Below are positions 27,101-38,099 of a DNA stretch of 64,000 nucleotides, in pieces. The stretch is from Apoderus coryli (taxonomy: Eukaryota > Arthropoda > Insecta > Coleoptera > Attelabidae), in contig OU452200.1 in assembly GCA_911728435.2 (NCBI GenBank), positions 25,683,715-25,747,714 on the forward strand, in the 5' to 3' direction. The notes beneath the pieces are model-generated. The model made no database searches and was not told where the DNA came from. It saw nothing but the letters and a program-made list of their open reading frames with translations. The position numbers and the translations under genes are program-made. Positions within the stretch are counted from its first letter, which is position 1. Each line of letters opens with the position of its first letter.

Positions 27101-28370
27101 AAGGGTGTTCCAAAATTAACGCAAGTTTTGAATTTGCCGCCATTTATGCAGTAAAGTATTGGCAACCCTAAAAACAAAACAAATCGACAGCTGACAGTTT
27201 AGGGTTAGTAAAAATGGATCGTCACACGATAGAACAACGTGTCTTCATTATTGAACAATAATGAAAGCTTGGCGGCCGCAGTTCTAAAATTTCATACAAA
27301 ATATGGTCGGAATAGTGTTTTAACTTCGTCAACTGTGAAGAGATTAATTGAAAAATTCAGGGAGAAGCCAAACACACTGGTCGTCAAAACAACGCCGTCC
27401 AAATGTCAATATCGAAGCAGAGCGACACTCTCTGCTTGGATATTGACATTTGGACGGCGTTTTTTTGACGACAATCCAGGAACCTCAATTCGGTGTCGTG
27501 GACAAGAATTGCAAATTGCAAGAGGCTCTCTACAGCGTATACTCACTTAAGATCTGTGTCTCCATGCTTACAAAATTCAATTAACACAACAACTGAGGCC
27601 TAATGACCATGCACAGCGAAGAGAGTTTGCTGAATGGATTATTCGGCATCAACAAATGGATGCTGATTTTTCAAACAAAATCATCCTAAGCGACGAAGCA
27701 CATTTTCACCTTGACGGGTTTGTTAATCGCCAAAGCTGCCGCTTTTGTGATTGTCGAAAAACAAATGCATCCACAACGTGTTACTGTTTGGTGTGGATTT
27801 TGGGCTGGAGGTATAATTGGACCATACTTTTTTGAAAATGAGACTGGTCAAGCAGTGACTGTTACAGGTGCTCGAGATCGCAACACAGTTGTTTTTGCCG
27901 AAATTGGATGATATTGATGTGGCCAATATGTGATTTCGACAAGACGGTGCCACATGCCATATAGCCCTTGAACACTTCAATTACTGTATGAGACATTTCC
28001 AGATCCTGCACTCTCTCGTTTCGGTGATCAGATTTGGAATGCATCGTGTGATTTAACACCATTAGATTTCTTTTTATGGGGTTACTTAAAATCACAGGTC
28101 TATTTCAATCAGCCCACAACCACGCTAATGTATGGCAAATACACGCACGCAAGGAGGAGATTCAACGCTGCATCAACGAAATTCAGCCACATTTATGCAG
28201 AATGGTCATGCAAAATTTCGACAAACGAGTGCTTATGTGTATGCAAAGCTGTGGAGGCCATTTGCTCGATGTGTTATTCCATAAATAACCCTATCCTATG
28301 TACTTTATGATTCAATAAAAATTGTGTTTTCTATTTAATTCATATCTTGCGTTAATTTTTGGTCACCCTT
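27101..28370 (+). mobile_element. Mariner-like transposon, complete ends, decayed transposase
   Basis: TA at 27099-27100 and 28371-28372 flanks 25-bp TIRs (AAGGGTGTTCCAAAATTAAC..., inverse ending CACCCTT). The transposase starts at ATG 27214 (MDRHTIEQRVFIIEQ, then stop) and continues after a shift as NNESLAAAVLKFHTKYGRNS, LQRILT, NKIILSDEAHFHLDGFVNRQ (first Asp), EKQMHPQRVTVWCGFWAGGI, FRQDGATCHIALE (second) and CDLTPLDFFLWGYLKSQVYF (third). An inverted duplication at 27380-27472 and several indels break it. Confidence 0.88.
27380..27472. repeat. 43-bp inverted duplication inside the transposase frame
   Basis: Arms 27380-27422 and 27430-27472 match at 41 of 43 positions around a 7-bp loop (CGACACT). 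The left arm is the coding-sense sequence (frame NVNIEAE) and the right arm is its reverse complement. Confidence 0.92.
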
Positions 28371-28384
28371 TATTAAGTAGTTAC

Positions 28385-28985
28385 TGAGGTGAATTATTCG
28401 ATTGAAAAATTAAGTACCAGACATTCATTTATTTTATGTATGGAAAAGCAAATTGCAACTCGTACGGAGCAAAGCGTCTCCACATGGGGGGGGGGGGCAG
28501 TTACTGACCGTCAGTTGTCTTGTGCAAATAGCTTTGTAAGCGTTCGTAGATGTTTGGAAGAATCCGCAAAAGCAATAGGTAATTTTGTTGATTCTGGAGC
28601 GCCAAGAAATGCTCAAACAATATAAAATGAGGAAACTGTTTTAAGAACGGTTGAACAAAATTTTGAAAATATTCAAGGGGTCTAGCGAACGAATTAGGAA
28701 ATACCAACCACGTTAATGTATGGCGAATACATCACGAGCAGCAGTTCCATCCTTCTCATTTTCTGAAGCAGAAAATCGCTAATTTATTTCGTTTATTTTA
28801 TTCACGGAAGAATCTTCCATTACAGAAATGGAATTTTTAATTACCTTACCACCAGCAGCAGTGTTTGGGCAGAAATGGTTGCAAATGATGGGCCCTTTAT
28901 TTTACTCAGAACATTTGGTACAGGAGCATTTACCCAACAGACATAAAGCTTTTCCTGTAAATATTAGGTAATATGCACGACGGAG
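28385..28985 (+). pseudogene. Second transposase relic (insect HTH plus DDE type)
   Basis: Plus-strand pieces read RRCLEESAKAIGNFVDSGAP (HTH linker), then TVEQNFENIQG, EIPTTLMYGEY and VWAEMVANDGPFILLRTFG. The order fits a DNA-transposon transposase, but decay is advanced. A poly-G run lies at about 28487-28497. Confidence 0.45.
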
Positions 28986-29229
28986 CGCCTGCTCATTTTA
29001 GTCCAAATGTGAGAATACATAAAAACTCTACCTACGGGCTTCGAATATTAACTACACTGAACCGAAAAGGTACGTGATATTAATAAAAAAGTGCTTCAAA
29101 TCAATGAACGTCAACATTAAATTTGAGCCGATGATGGGTGACATTAATACAATGAACGTTCGTACATAAATTCGGTAGCGAATTCTGTACGTTGTTTTAA
29201 TACATAAAGAACATAAATTTATGCTCGCC

Positions 29230-29555
29230 GGTTATTGATCTTACGAATGATGGACATTAATTTATAACTCCTGTACGTTAAAACGATTTTACCAGGTTGT
29301 TAATGGTACGAACGATGAAGATTAGTTTATGTCTCCAATACGTAAAACCGATGTTAGCTGGTTATTAATGTTACGAACGCTGAACATTAACCTATGACTT
29401 TGGTACATTAAACCGATGTCTGAAGGTTATTAATGTTACGAACGAGAAACATGAATCTATGACTTTGGTACGTTAAACCAATGTTAGCTGATTATTACAT
29501 TGGGTTATAATAATTGTTTTACGTAATTGTGTTCGCCGGAAATTATTTTTACGAA
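29230..29555. repeat. Tandem array, about 65-bp unit, four or more copies
   Basis: The motif GGTTATTAATGTTACGAACG starts units at 29230, 29294, 29360 and 29425, with a diverged one at 29490. Each unit also carries GACTTTGGTACGTTAAA or a close variant. Degenerate units extend left to about 29110. Confidence 0.85.
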
Positions 29556-29989
29556 AGATTGAGATTATTGTTCTGTATTCAATCAATAATCGCGAGCATA
29601 TAGGTACATATGTATTATGTGTTATGTGTACTGCAAAGTGCAGTATGGTTCAAATATACTAGTACCAATGGTTAGAGAATTCAAAAGCCCAAATAAGACT
29701 CAAAATTATCTTGCTGTACGTCCATTGATTTGATGCACCTGCTTTATAAATAAATTAAATCATATTTGTACGACACTCGAAATCTAAAGGCTTTATTTTT
29801 AATTTAGTTAATATTAAATGCTAAACATGTCAGATTCGTCTGTCGTCTGAGGTGAAAAGGGAGAAAAAACTATATTTGAAAACTAAAGTCCGCGGAAATT
29901 CTTCTAAACAAAATTAGAAATTATTACGAGATCTAAACATTTATGCAAGGGAAAATATCACAATACCGTCTTTTATTCATGATGTTGAT

Positions 29990-30860
29990 AATATTAATGA
30001 TTTTTTTGTGGCCACTTCTACCAACAATCCGGACCCAGGAACGATCAATTTTTACTTAGGTAATAAAATTAGGCCTGATACTGCACTTTGAATTTACAAT
30101 GGAGGATCATGGGGAGATACTTGATGAATTGCTTGGGATTAAGTCAAATGCTGTAGGCAGTGACATGATCACTATTGATATGCTAGTAGTAGTAGTTGTC
30201 CGTTTATAATGCCCTTTATACAGCATCTAGTTAATTACTATATGGAAACGAGGAACTTCCCAACATGTTGGAAAAAAGCCAATGTCATTCCAATCCCAAA
30301 ACTAAAACTCCATCAACGTTTAAGGATCTTATAGACCGATTAATATACTCCCAGCGATCTCCAAGGTTATTGAGAGAGTGATCTGCAATCAAATGAAAAC
30401 ATATCTTGATGTGTATGGGTTGTTGTCGGAGGTCCAGTCTGAGTTCCGTCACAGTTGCTCCACGACATGACTTAAAATACTGGATGATGCATTGGGGGCG
30501 GTAGCTCAGGGTCGATTGACGGCATTGCTGCTGTTGGACTACGCAAGGGGCATTTAACCGCATTGGTCATGGTTTGTTGCTGGCCATTGTGGGTTACCTG
30601 GGCTTTGGGGAGTCTGCTGTGTCTCTACTCGGAACGTATGTGAATGATAGAAGTCAGGTTGTCATTTTGGGAACGGCAGTGTCTGGGCCCAGGACATTGC
30701 GTAGTGCCGCAGGGCATCCAGGATGCCTTTTTTTATGTATCAGGGTTTTTGTTGTTGTTATTATTATGCAGTTATCTTTAGTATTGCTAATATGTTAAGT
30801 TAGGAGGCTGTGTATCGACTTCGTCTTTTGTGTGTGTTCTCAATAAAGTCATTTATTATA
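29990..30860 (+). pseudogene. Jockey-like non-LTR RT fragment
   Basis: Plus-strand blocks include METRNFPTCWKKANVIPIPK (RT block 1), then GHGLLLAIVGYLGFGESAVS and LLGTYVNDRSQVVILGTAVS (between RT blocks 3 and 4). There are multiple frameshifts. A CAATAAAGTC near 30840 may mark the 3' end. Confidence 0.7.
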
Positions 30861-32024
30861 TTATTAATCAAAATAACAGGTTTTTAAGTAAACAGTGTGC
30901 GCCTTTAGAATAGACTTATAGAACCCATAAGTACGGTTGAATGCAGATTTTCTTCCTTTAAGGTTTATTATATGTTCTTCTATTTCTTGAACTGTTTTAG
31001 CACAAAATAAAAAAGATTCTTGAGAGTCTTTTATCGTGTACCTACTTTAAATGGCTTATCTTTCCACCGGCACCTTTGGAACATAGCTTAGCGGATAGCA
31101 CTAAATATCCATGAAGAGCCCATAAAATTTCTCCCCTCGTATCGGCGGGTTTTCAACATTACAAAGGAATACCGCACTGTGTTTTTTTTCGTTTTAAACT
31201 GACTTTAGTTTTGTACTTTACTAAATGGTACTTATATAAAAGGATTACTACTTACCTTATATTTCTACATTTGTTGTATTATTTGGGAACAAATTTTAAA
31301 AATAGATTTAGGAACACACTTCACTTTTCAACTAAACAAAACAAAAAGGACGCGTAAACAAAAAGTCTATGAGAATGTCATAATGTCAATGTTTTGAGTA
31401 TTCAGTCTATGGTCCGGGTGCATTGATTTGCGCGCGTTATTCAGAATTTAACGGTTAGGTTCGTAAAATTAATGCTTAGCATCCATTGAATCAACGATGA
31501 TCGTTTATTAGTTTTTATGTTCGCTGTTCATAGGTGTATGATTTACAAATTATTGTGTTAAAGGCGAAGAGCATAAATTAATAAATTTAAAACATTGAAG
31601 CAATAAATAGTGACATTATATTGATGAAAAAAAACATAAATTTTCGATGTCTTGCATTTATTGATTAATGTTTCATCGTACATTGTTTCTATGTATGAAA
31701 TTATTAATTTATGATCAAAATTCATTGTAACAGTGACCAATTCATAATATTAATGTTCAAAATATTGATGACAACCATTCATTGGTTTTACGTACAATAT
31801 TTTTTTCAGTGTATAGACAAGATGCTCCACTAGACGCTGAAAACGGCATCGACTCGTCGCGTCGCATTCCCAGCTCATTTCTGGCCCGCTACTATATTAT
31901 ACTATATCTATATATACTATAAGATACTACAACTATAAGCGCGGCGAATTGCTTTGAACCCACGTACATCAGACGTACCGACACGATGAGAAGTAACTGT
32001 ATTATTCTAACTGTGCTTCGGGCC

Positions 32025-32880
32025 TATTCCTTTCTACCTTGCGGTTCATCTAAAACAACCGGTTTATTCCACTCCCATAGCAAATAAAGAATATAAAGTA
32101 TGAAACTAATCAATCCGAGAATGGCTTATTATTGTACTGACTAGTATAATTATTTTTATTTCCAAAACGGTGCGAATAGTACAAGATGCACTTTCTAAGC
32201 CAAATTAATCTGGCTTTAAGGTGATGATACCAATTTTTGAAACTACCTGTGGTGTAAAGCTTTTTTCGCTAAACAAAGTAGGTACTTTAGACAGTAATTT
32301 TGTACAAGTAAATATGATCTTTATCGAAGCATTTCGGTGGACTAAATCCCATCTCAATATCTCAACGTGTTTTCTATAAATGTAACATAAACTGTTAAAT
32401 ATATAAAAGTATCACGAAAATGGAGCATTTCCGGACCCATGATTATATAAACTTTGTTTCATATTTTTCTATATAAGATCTGCCATTAAATTATCCTCAC
32501 AACATTCTATAACACCCTGTAGTATGTGGGTATTCCTGAAATATACTCATCATGGATTCTGTTAAGAATATTCACTTTTGTTTTATATCAATCTGCGTAC
32601 TGAGTAGGTACTTCTAAGATATTCTGTGTGGTTGTTGAAACAAACACATCATGTAAATAAATACTGATGTAGATTGTAGACGCTTTTCAACTTGTTCCAA
32701 TATCTGTTGACCTCCTTTTGTAATGTGGCTGACCCTGAATTGACTGAATTTTGCTGTAACAGTACATTTTACCTGTTTACAGGTAGATAACTAAGATGTT
32801 ATTTTATATAATAATTACCAGTAAAATATGTGTAAGTTGTTTTCTTTACAGTGGAGAGTTTGAAAAACATTAATGTCAGT
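32025..32880. other. No gene seen
   Basis: AT-rich intergenic sequence between repeats; nothing recognised. Confidence 0.5.
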
Positions 32881-33045
32881 CTTTTCTGCCTAGCTAAAAC
32901 AAGTGTAAAATATGCCATGTGTTTTTCATACATTTAAATATTCAGCGCAGTGCAACGTTTACTTTTGTTGAGACTTCTTTGAAGAGAAACATTTTTAAAA
33001 TAGTTCTCAAATCGTCATTGTTTTCATGAAAGTAATTTTATTAGA
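32880..33045 (-). repeat. Dispersed repeat shared (inverted) with about 54530-54660
   Basis: The reverse complement shares AACACATGGCATATTTTACA, GCGCTGAATATTT and AATGACGATTTG/GAACTATTTTAAAA, in the same order as the other locus. It abuts the piggyBac element. Family unknown. Confidence 0.6.
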
Positions 33046-33098
33046 AAAGAAAAAATCAGTTGTGTCGCCCCACAACTTTCTACTTACTTTTTCTTTAA

Positions 33099-35626
33099 CC
33101 CTTTGTCTTCTAAAGGTGCTTACAAGTACCTCCCATAAATCATACCCTTAAATACCAAACCAAAAACTTTTAGGATTATGAGGCTCTTCTTTAGGATTCT
33201 ATATTGATTCGCGTTATATTAACAATATAAATCGTTATTATTATAAAAAATAACATTTCCGAAGTATTTTTGATTGTGGTACTGGTAAGTACCTCTAGCA
33301 GTTTTGGGATACTTTATTTTTGAAATAAACAGACTGTGTTAATGCAAAACAAACATTGATTTATTTTAATAAATGACAAATCATAAAAAAAATGAAACAT
33401 GTTAATTATATAATATCATGATATTGTGCGAAACAGTTTTTCTTCTCATTTACGCACAGAAAAACACCACAAGTGGAACAAGTTGAATGAGGTTTTGACT
33501 GGATCCCTTGGGCACTGCACATTTCGCATCGCCCTCTCCTTTCAACAAACCGAGGCCAATGGTTTCCTCGATTTCCCAAACGAATGTCTGATGAGACACT
33601 ATAGTTGTAACGTCTTTTTTTAGGTACCGGTCCTGCACTTGAAGATCTCTTCCCACTAGAATATTTTGGAGATTTTTTACACAGTCCTAACGTTACTTCT
33701 CTTCTAAATGATAAAAGTGTCATTTTTGGTTCATTTCTTGTTTTCTTGTAAACTACATACGCATTTACGAAGGCTATTTCAAGGCAACCCCAAAATATGC
33801 GGTGCCACCATTTCTTAGAACGCCTATCAATTCCATAACACTGGCGAAGTTGGTCGTGGTAATCCACACCTCCCATGAACTTATAATAATCCTGTACGAC
33901 TTCAGGACCACAAATTTGCAAATTTGTACCATCTCGTTGTTTTCTTTGTATTTGGACACTATTGGTACCGTGAAAATTTGACGCTAGTGTGACGATTTTG
34001 TTATCTTTCCATTTATAAAACGTGATTCCAGTGTTTGAAGTTCTATGATCAAATTCACCGCGTTTTAATGCATTGTCTTTTGCTATTCCACTAGGCAGCC
34101 CCTTCCGGTTTTTCCTGATTGTACCACAAGCTAATGTATTTTCAAGTTTAAGCCGTTCAAGTAACCTAACCGTGGTGAAGTAATTGTCAAAATAAATTAT
34201 GTTGCCCTTGTGCCACTCTTGCTCAGTCAATTCCAAAACTATCCTTTCTCCTAAACTATAATTTTTAAATTTATCGGAAACATTTTCATTTTTTCCTTGA
34301 TAAACTTGAAATTTTTTTACAAATCCAGACATATCGCTTAGAACCCATAATTTGTACCCTCTTTTAATTGGTTTCATGGGGTTGTACTGTTTTATCGATG
34401 AACGTCCTTTGAATTTTATAATTGATTCGTCCACGCACATCTTCTGCTCTCCGACATAGTTCATGAATATCTTATTCAAGGCGTCGACAAATGGACGTAC
34501 TTTGTAGAGTCTGTCTGTATTTTTATTTGGAATAAGGGTATTATCGTTGAGGTGTAGGTTAGAAAGTATAGATTGAAATCTGTGACGAGACATAGTGTCA
34601 GGAACAATCTGAACCTTTAAATCATCAGCAGAAGACCAATAACTTTCAATATTAGGAAGCACGTGATACCCCATCAGAAAATTAATGCCAATGAATGACA
34701 GAATTTCGTCTTCACTGACTTGTATGGTTGTTCCTTTCTGTATGGCGTACAAGTTTGTTTGAAAAGTGATATTTTGCACTGTATCCCCAAGAAGCTTTAC
34801 AAATAAATCTGTCGCAGTTGCGCATTCACTAAAATATGTTTCCTCCCAAGAGCCGGAAGAAAATTCAGGCAATGGAGACGAAATATTATCCATCTTTTTC
34901 CAAGAACGTTCAGGTTCAACTGCTTGCTCGGGTTCAGCCTCATCTACAACCTCGTTTTCAACTTCTTCCTGAACTTCTGGATTTAATTCTTGTAACGCTC
35001 GCTGAAAGTTTTCTTCATTTTCTTCCCCATCAGAGGCAGGTTCCGTATCTGTTTCTGCATTATTGTCCAATGGTATCAGAAACTCATCAAGATCATCGTT
35101 CTCTAGGATCTCTAGTAGCTCAGTATCAGTCAAGGGTCGCTTAGCCGGCCAATGCGATGACATTCTGATTTCTTATCTAAAACTAACTGTTAATGACATA
35201 TACGTTCACTTATTTACCAGAGGTACTTTTAGGTACCACATGAAAAACCTAACATATTTTTTGTCGAGCACAAAAATCATCAAATATTTATATCGCATAT
35301 GATAAATTATATTCTTACCTTCAATATATCCAGTAAATAGTATTTATGCGACAATGAAAACAACTAAATTTCGGAAATAATCGTAATCGACAATCAGCTG
35401 ATATACACTCTGTCAAACTGTTTACATATTTGGTATTATAAAAGCAGGGTTGTCACTATTTGTTACAAATACAGGCAGTAAGCTTTATACTTTAAAGTAC
35501 CTCTAAACAATATACACACATAAATCTAAAATAACAAACCAGTAGGCAAAAAAAAGCCAAAGACTTTAAAGTACCCTTGGCTGATAAGATGCTGTAAGGT
35601 AAACAACACGTCTGGGAGACAAAGGG
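33099..35626 (-). mobile_element. piggyBac transposon, complete, TTAA flanked
   Basis: TTAA at 33095-33098 and at 35627-35630 flanks 2,528 bp. The termini are inverted repeats CCCTTTGTCTTC (left) and CCCTTTGTCTCC (right, inverse). Subterminal AAGTACC(T/C) motifs recur near both ends (about 33127, 33284, 35498, 35569, and inverted at about 35221) and are candidate transposase-binding sites. A single uninterrupted transposase gene lies between. All features of an autonomous element are present, though promoter strength and activity cannot be judged. Confidence 0.95.
33406..35163 (-). CDS. piggyBac transposase (585 aa, intact)
   Basis: Uninterrupted frame from ATG 35163 to TAA, 585 residues, the usual family length. 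The first about 95 residues are acidic. The DDD catalytic triad is visible as D245 in CVDESIIKFKGRS, D326 in IIYFDNYFTT and D434 in GGVDYHDQL. The spacing of 81 and 108 is close to that of the founder element. A basic signal with PKKRRYN lies at about 514-520. The C-terminal cysteine-rich domain (C546, C549, H559, C562, C565, C570, C577, H582) should bind the ends. The enzyme would cut and paste at TTAA, acting in the nucleus. The frame fills the element and no other gene shares it. No domestication signs: the TIRs are still present. Confidence 0.96.
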   Translation of the reverse strand: MSSHWPAKRPLTDTELLEILENDDLDEFLIPLDNNAETDTEPASDGEENEENFQRALQELNPEVQEEVENEVVDEAEPEQAVEPERSWKKMDNISSPLPEFSSGSWEETYFSECATATDLFVKLLGDTVQNITFQTNLYAIQKGTTIQVSEDEILSFIGINFLMGYHVLPNIESYWSSADDLKVQIVPDTMSRHRFQSILSNLHLNDNTLIPNKNTDRLYKVRPFVDALNKIFMNYVGEQKMCVDESIIKFKGRSSIKQYNPMKPIKRGYKLWVLSDMSGFVKKFQVYQGKNENVSDKFKNYSLGERIVLELTEQEWHKGNIIYFDNYFTTVRLLERLKLENTLACGTIRKNRKGLPSGIAKDNALKRGEFDHRTSNTGITFYKWKDNKIVTLASNFHGTNSVQIQRKQRDGTNLQICGPEVVQDYYKFMGGVDYHDQLRQCYGIDRRSKKWWHRIFWGCLEIAFVNAYVVYKKTRNEPKMTLLSFRREVTLGLCKKSPKYSSGKRSSSAGPVPKKRRYNYSVSSDIRLGNRGNHWPRFVERRGRCEMCSAQGIQSKPHSTCSTCGVFLCVNEKKNCFAQYHDII

Positions 35627-35639
35627 TTAAATAATATAA

Positions 35640-36090
35640 GTTTATTATAGAGAAAAATTTAATTGAAATATTATATACTTAAGTAGTTAGAATGAAAACA
35701 TAAAAATATAATTATTATCTAATAATGAAAAGACAACTCGAAACGTACAAAAGTTGGATCTGGATTTATATTTACCATAGACAATATAGTTAACACTGAA
35801 ACTGTATTTTGTGTAGAATATGAATATAATTAATGTTTTTGACGGATTCTATACGCTTCCAGTACTCAAAACACTATTATTATATTAGGTATGTATTATT
35901 ATATATGTTTTTCTTTGTTATTCAGAAATAATCATGAAAAATCAAATTACTATTCAACAAATATAACAAACCCGATCATATAACTTTTCAATTGTCACTA
36001 ATCAGCACATAACCGCCTCCAAATATTTGATCGTTTCGGCACACAAGTAGAATCGTTTAACCCAAAAGCCCTAGCCCTGAAGCAGATCAA
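35640..36090. other. No gene seen
   Basis: AT-rich spacer between the piggyBac and pogo elements. Confidence 0.6.
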
Positions 36091-36100
36091 CAGTGATATA

Positions 36101-37524
36101 GGGTAGGAGTACCATTTGTGGCCACGTTAAGCTATTGCTGGGTTTTACAGAACAATTCTTTTGACATTCATATAATTATTATCCTATATGTGATGGATAT
36201 ATAATAAGGGTATATTTATTTCACAGAATAGAATGTTAGAATGATAATCAAAATATGTTTAAATGCAGGATTAATTATTTTTTGCCTTAATTCAATTTTT
36301 GCTAGTTGTGGCCAGCATTTGCCATTTATGGCCATTACTTGCGCCGATTGTGGCCATGACGGAACGAAGATGTTTAATTCGGATTGAACGCTTGATGAAT
36401 GCAACACTGGCTAAGTAAAAAGTTAAAAAAAAAATATTGTGCCACTGTTGTACCAATTTACCAAGCGATAATAATTATAGACTTAGATGATAGAGCTGCA
36501 GATGCGGGAATTATAAAAGAAATCGTTTTATTGAAAATAAAAATACATAAAAATTTTATACTAAATAAAACATATACTCTTTGGAAAGGTGTAAATAAAC
36601 ATTAAATATCCCAGTCGGATTTCTATACTAAGTCTTTAAATTCGGGTATCATGAATATTCCTCTGGAGTTTATTTGTTTGGACTCTTCAATTTTCATAAC
36701 GATGTCATTTAAAGTATACCAAAGCAAGTCATTTTTTTCGGGCCATTTCCAATTGCCTGAGCTATTCGCCATTGCACATATTAGTCATTCCGTATCTGCA
36801 CAATTTTAGCAGGATACAATAATTGATCATCATATCTTAATATGACAAACGATCTGTTAATAAATTCGGCATGTTTTTGGCTTACTTCAGGATGTCTCTT
36901 TAAAAATGAGTCAAACCACTTTCTCCCAGGAATATTATTGGTGAAGGGAGTCGTGATATTAAATTCTTCTACTAACTTTTGTACGGAATACACGAGTCCT
37001 TCTTTGTTTATTGGAAACCCCTTAGAGGCCATTTCCATTATCCATTCCACAAGTTTTTGTTCAATTTGGGAACCTAGCAAAGATTCGGGTCCAACTCGAC
37101 GGCACTTGTCTAAAGTTTTGCCTGACAATCTATTTCTGACTGACGTTCTTGGTACTCTAAACGTTTTGCAGGCTGTTGCAACTGCCATATTTTCTGCCCT
37201 TATTGCATGCAAAGCAGCTTGCATATGTTCTTCGGAATATTGGAACAGAATTCTTTTTCTAGGCATCTTGCTGCTGCTGGAAAAGGTAAAGGCCTACATT
37301 GAGAAAGACAGATTACCCGAAAAGTAATTGATTTACAACTTTTAAATCTATAATTAAGGAACACCGAAGATAATTGTATAAAAAAGTCTATAAATGCTCA
37401 AAGGGGTTTTAGTTTTAGTGGTTTTAGAATTCAATCTGAATAAAAGAGTTAGGGAAATGTGGCCACAAGTGTTTTTAGTGAACGGCCACAAACGGAACAA
37501 TGGCCACAAATGGTACTTCTACCC
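36101..37524 (-). mobile_element. pogo-like element, internally deleted, TA flanked
   Basis: TA at 36099-36100 and 37525-37526 bounds 1,424 bp with inverted ends (GGGTAG-AGTACCATTTGTGG). GGCCA-containing motifs (GTGGCCA/TGGCCAC or variants) recur about seven times in the subterminal regions: left at about 36118, 36309, 36329 and 36352; right at about 37459, 37483 and 37500. They may be transposase-binding sites. The one coding frame has the DNA-binding part of a pogo transposase without the DDE catalytic domain, making this a non-autonomous element with a potential DNA-binding product. Confidence 0.88.
36781..37266 (-). CDS. Truncated pogo transposase: HTH-psq plus CENP-B-type DNA-binding domains
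   Basis: A 161-residue open frame from ATG 37266. Residues 1-50 (MPRKRILFQYSEEHMQAALH, then VPRTSVRNRLSG) form a Pipsqueak-type helix-turn-helix. About residues 60-135 (KLVEWIMEMASKGFPI, GRKWFDSFLKRHPEVS) form the CENP-B/Tc5-type HTH. The next expected part, the DDE nuclease, is absent. Instead the frame runs straight into RYDDQLLYPAKIVQIRND, which resembles the extreme C-terminal tail of related transposases. After a stop, the tail continues at about 36772 (MANSSGNWKWPEKNDLLWY). It could act as a DNA-binding competitor of an active relative. Domestication is possible but not shown. Confidence 0.82.
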   Translation of the reverse strand: MPRKRILFQYSEEHMQAALHAIRAENMAVATACKTFRVPRTSVRNRLSGKTLDKCRRVGPESLLGSQIEQKLVEWIMEMASKGFPINKEGLVYSVQKLVEEFNITTPFTNNIPGRKWFDSFLKRHPEVSQKHAEFINRSFVILRYDDQLLYPAKIVQIRND

Positions 37525-37529
37525 TACAG

Positions 37530-38090
37530 AGAGTAAACCCCGAATTAATTTATGAAAGTTTGACCCATAATTGAAACATTCTATTAGGTGTTCCATAACA
37601 GAAAATCACTTACACAATTTTTGTTGTGGTTTGCCCCAACAGTAATCAAATCCATTTCAAAACCCAGTATGTGTAAAAAACAAAATCGTGAGAAAAACGG
37701 ATTTTAGTTTTTTTATTAGGCCTATTAGGTTTTTAACGAATTCTTTTGATAATAATGCTATGGGTTACAGTTTTTCATGAAATTTTTTCTGCGTATTGAA
37801 AGTTTCCGTAATTTTAGTTTTCGCTATAGATTTGAAACATACTTGGTTTTGATGTAGGATATGAAACATTTTTGTTTGTTACAAAACCTAGTATCTACGA
37901 GGACAATGAAATAAACAACAATATAGCGATAAAGGTAATACATTTTTATTAAATCAAAAGTAACTTTTACAAAGCAAAAACAAACGTGTATTTAAAATAG
38001 CTGAAAATTATAACATAGTTTTATAGAGAATTTTAAACATACTAAAAATAAAGAAAATCTTCTAAACCAAACCGAACTACATACTATCGA
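37530..38090. other. No gene seen
   Basis: AT-rich sequence between the pogo element and a transposase-like fragment. It could be the flank of the latter's element, but no ends were found. Confidence 0.5.
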
Positions 38091-38099
38091 GTAAATTAA

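Larger units (their letters stand above)
29055..31811. mobile_element. DNA element with CACTGA ends and TA target, carrying subterminal tandem units
   Basis: The ends are CACTGAACCGAAAAGGTACG at 29055 and an inverse ending TTTTTCAGTG at 31811. The TA at 29053-29054 is repeated at 31812-31813, and the uninterrupted repeat copies show a single TA there. The left side contains 65-bp tandem units (29230-29555), and similar TACGTTAAACCAATG-like sequence recurs inverted near the right end. A non-LTR fragment occupies the middle. No transposase of its own was seen. Confidence 0.7.
29041..32014 (+). mobile_element. 10-bp-TSD repeat family, copy 1, split by a DNA transposon
   Basis: Left piece 29041-29054 (TCGAATATTAACTA) and right piece 31812-32014 (TATAGACAAG... 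to AACTGT) rebuild the same roughly 215-bp repeat seen uninterrupted at 39586-39803. Outside lie CCTACGGGCT (29031-29040) and GCTTCGGGCC (32015-32024), a degenerate 10-bp target duplication. Non-coding and unclassified. Confidence 0.75.

Noticed and set aside
29230..29555. Regularly spaced 65-bp repeats resembling a CRISPR array
   Set aside because: The whole 65-bp unit is repeated with no unique spacers, the host is a eukaryote and there are no cas genes; it is an ordinary tandem repeat.
34766..35302. Several plus-strand ORFs opposite the piggyBac transposase
   Set aside because: They are antisense shadows of the acidic N-terminal coding region.
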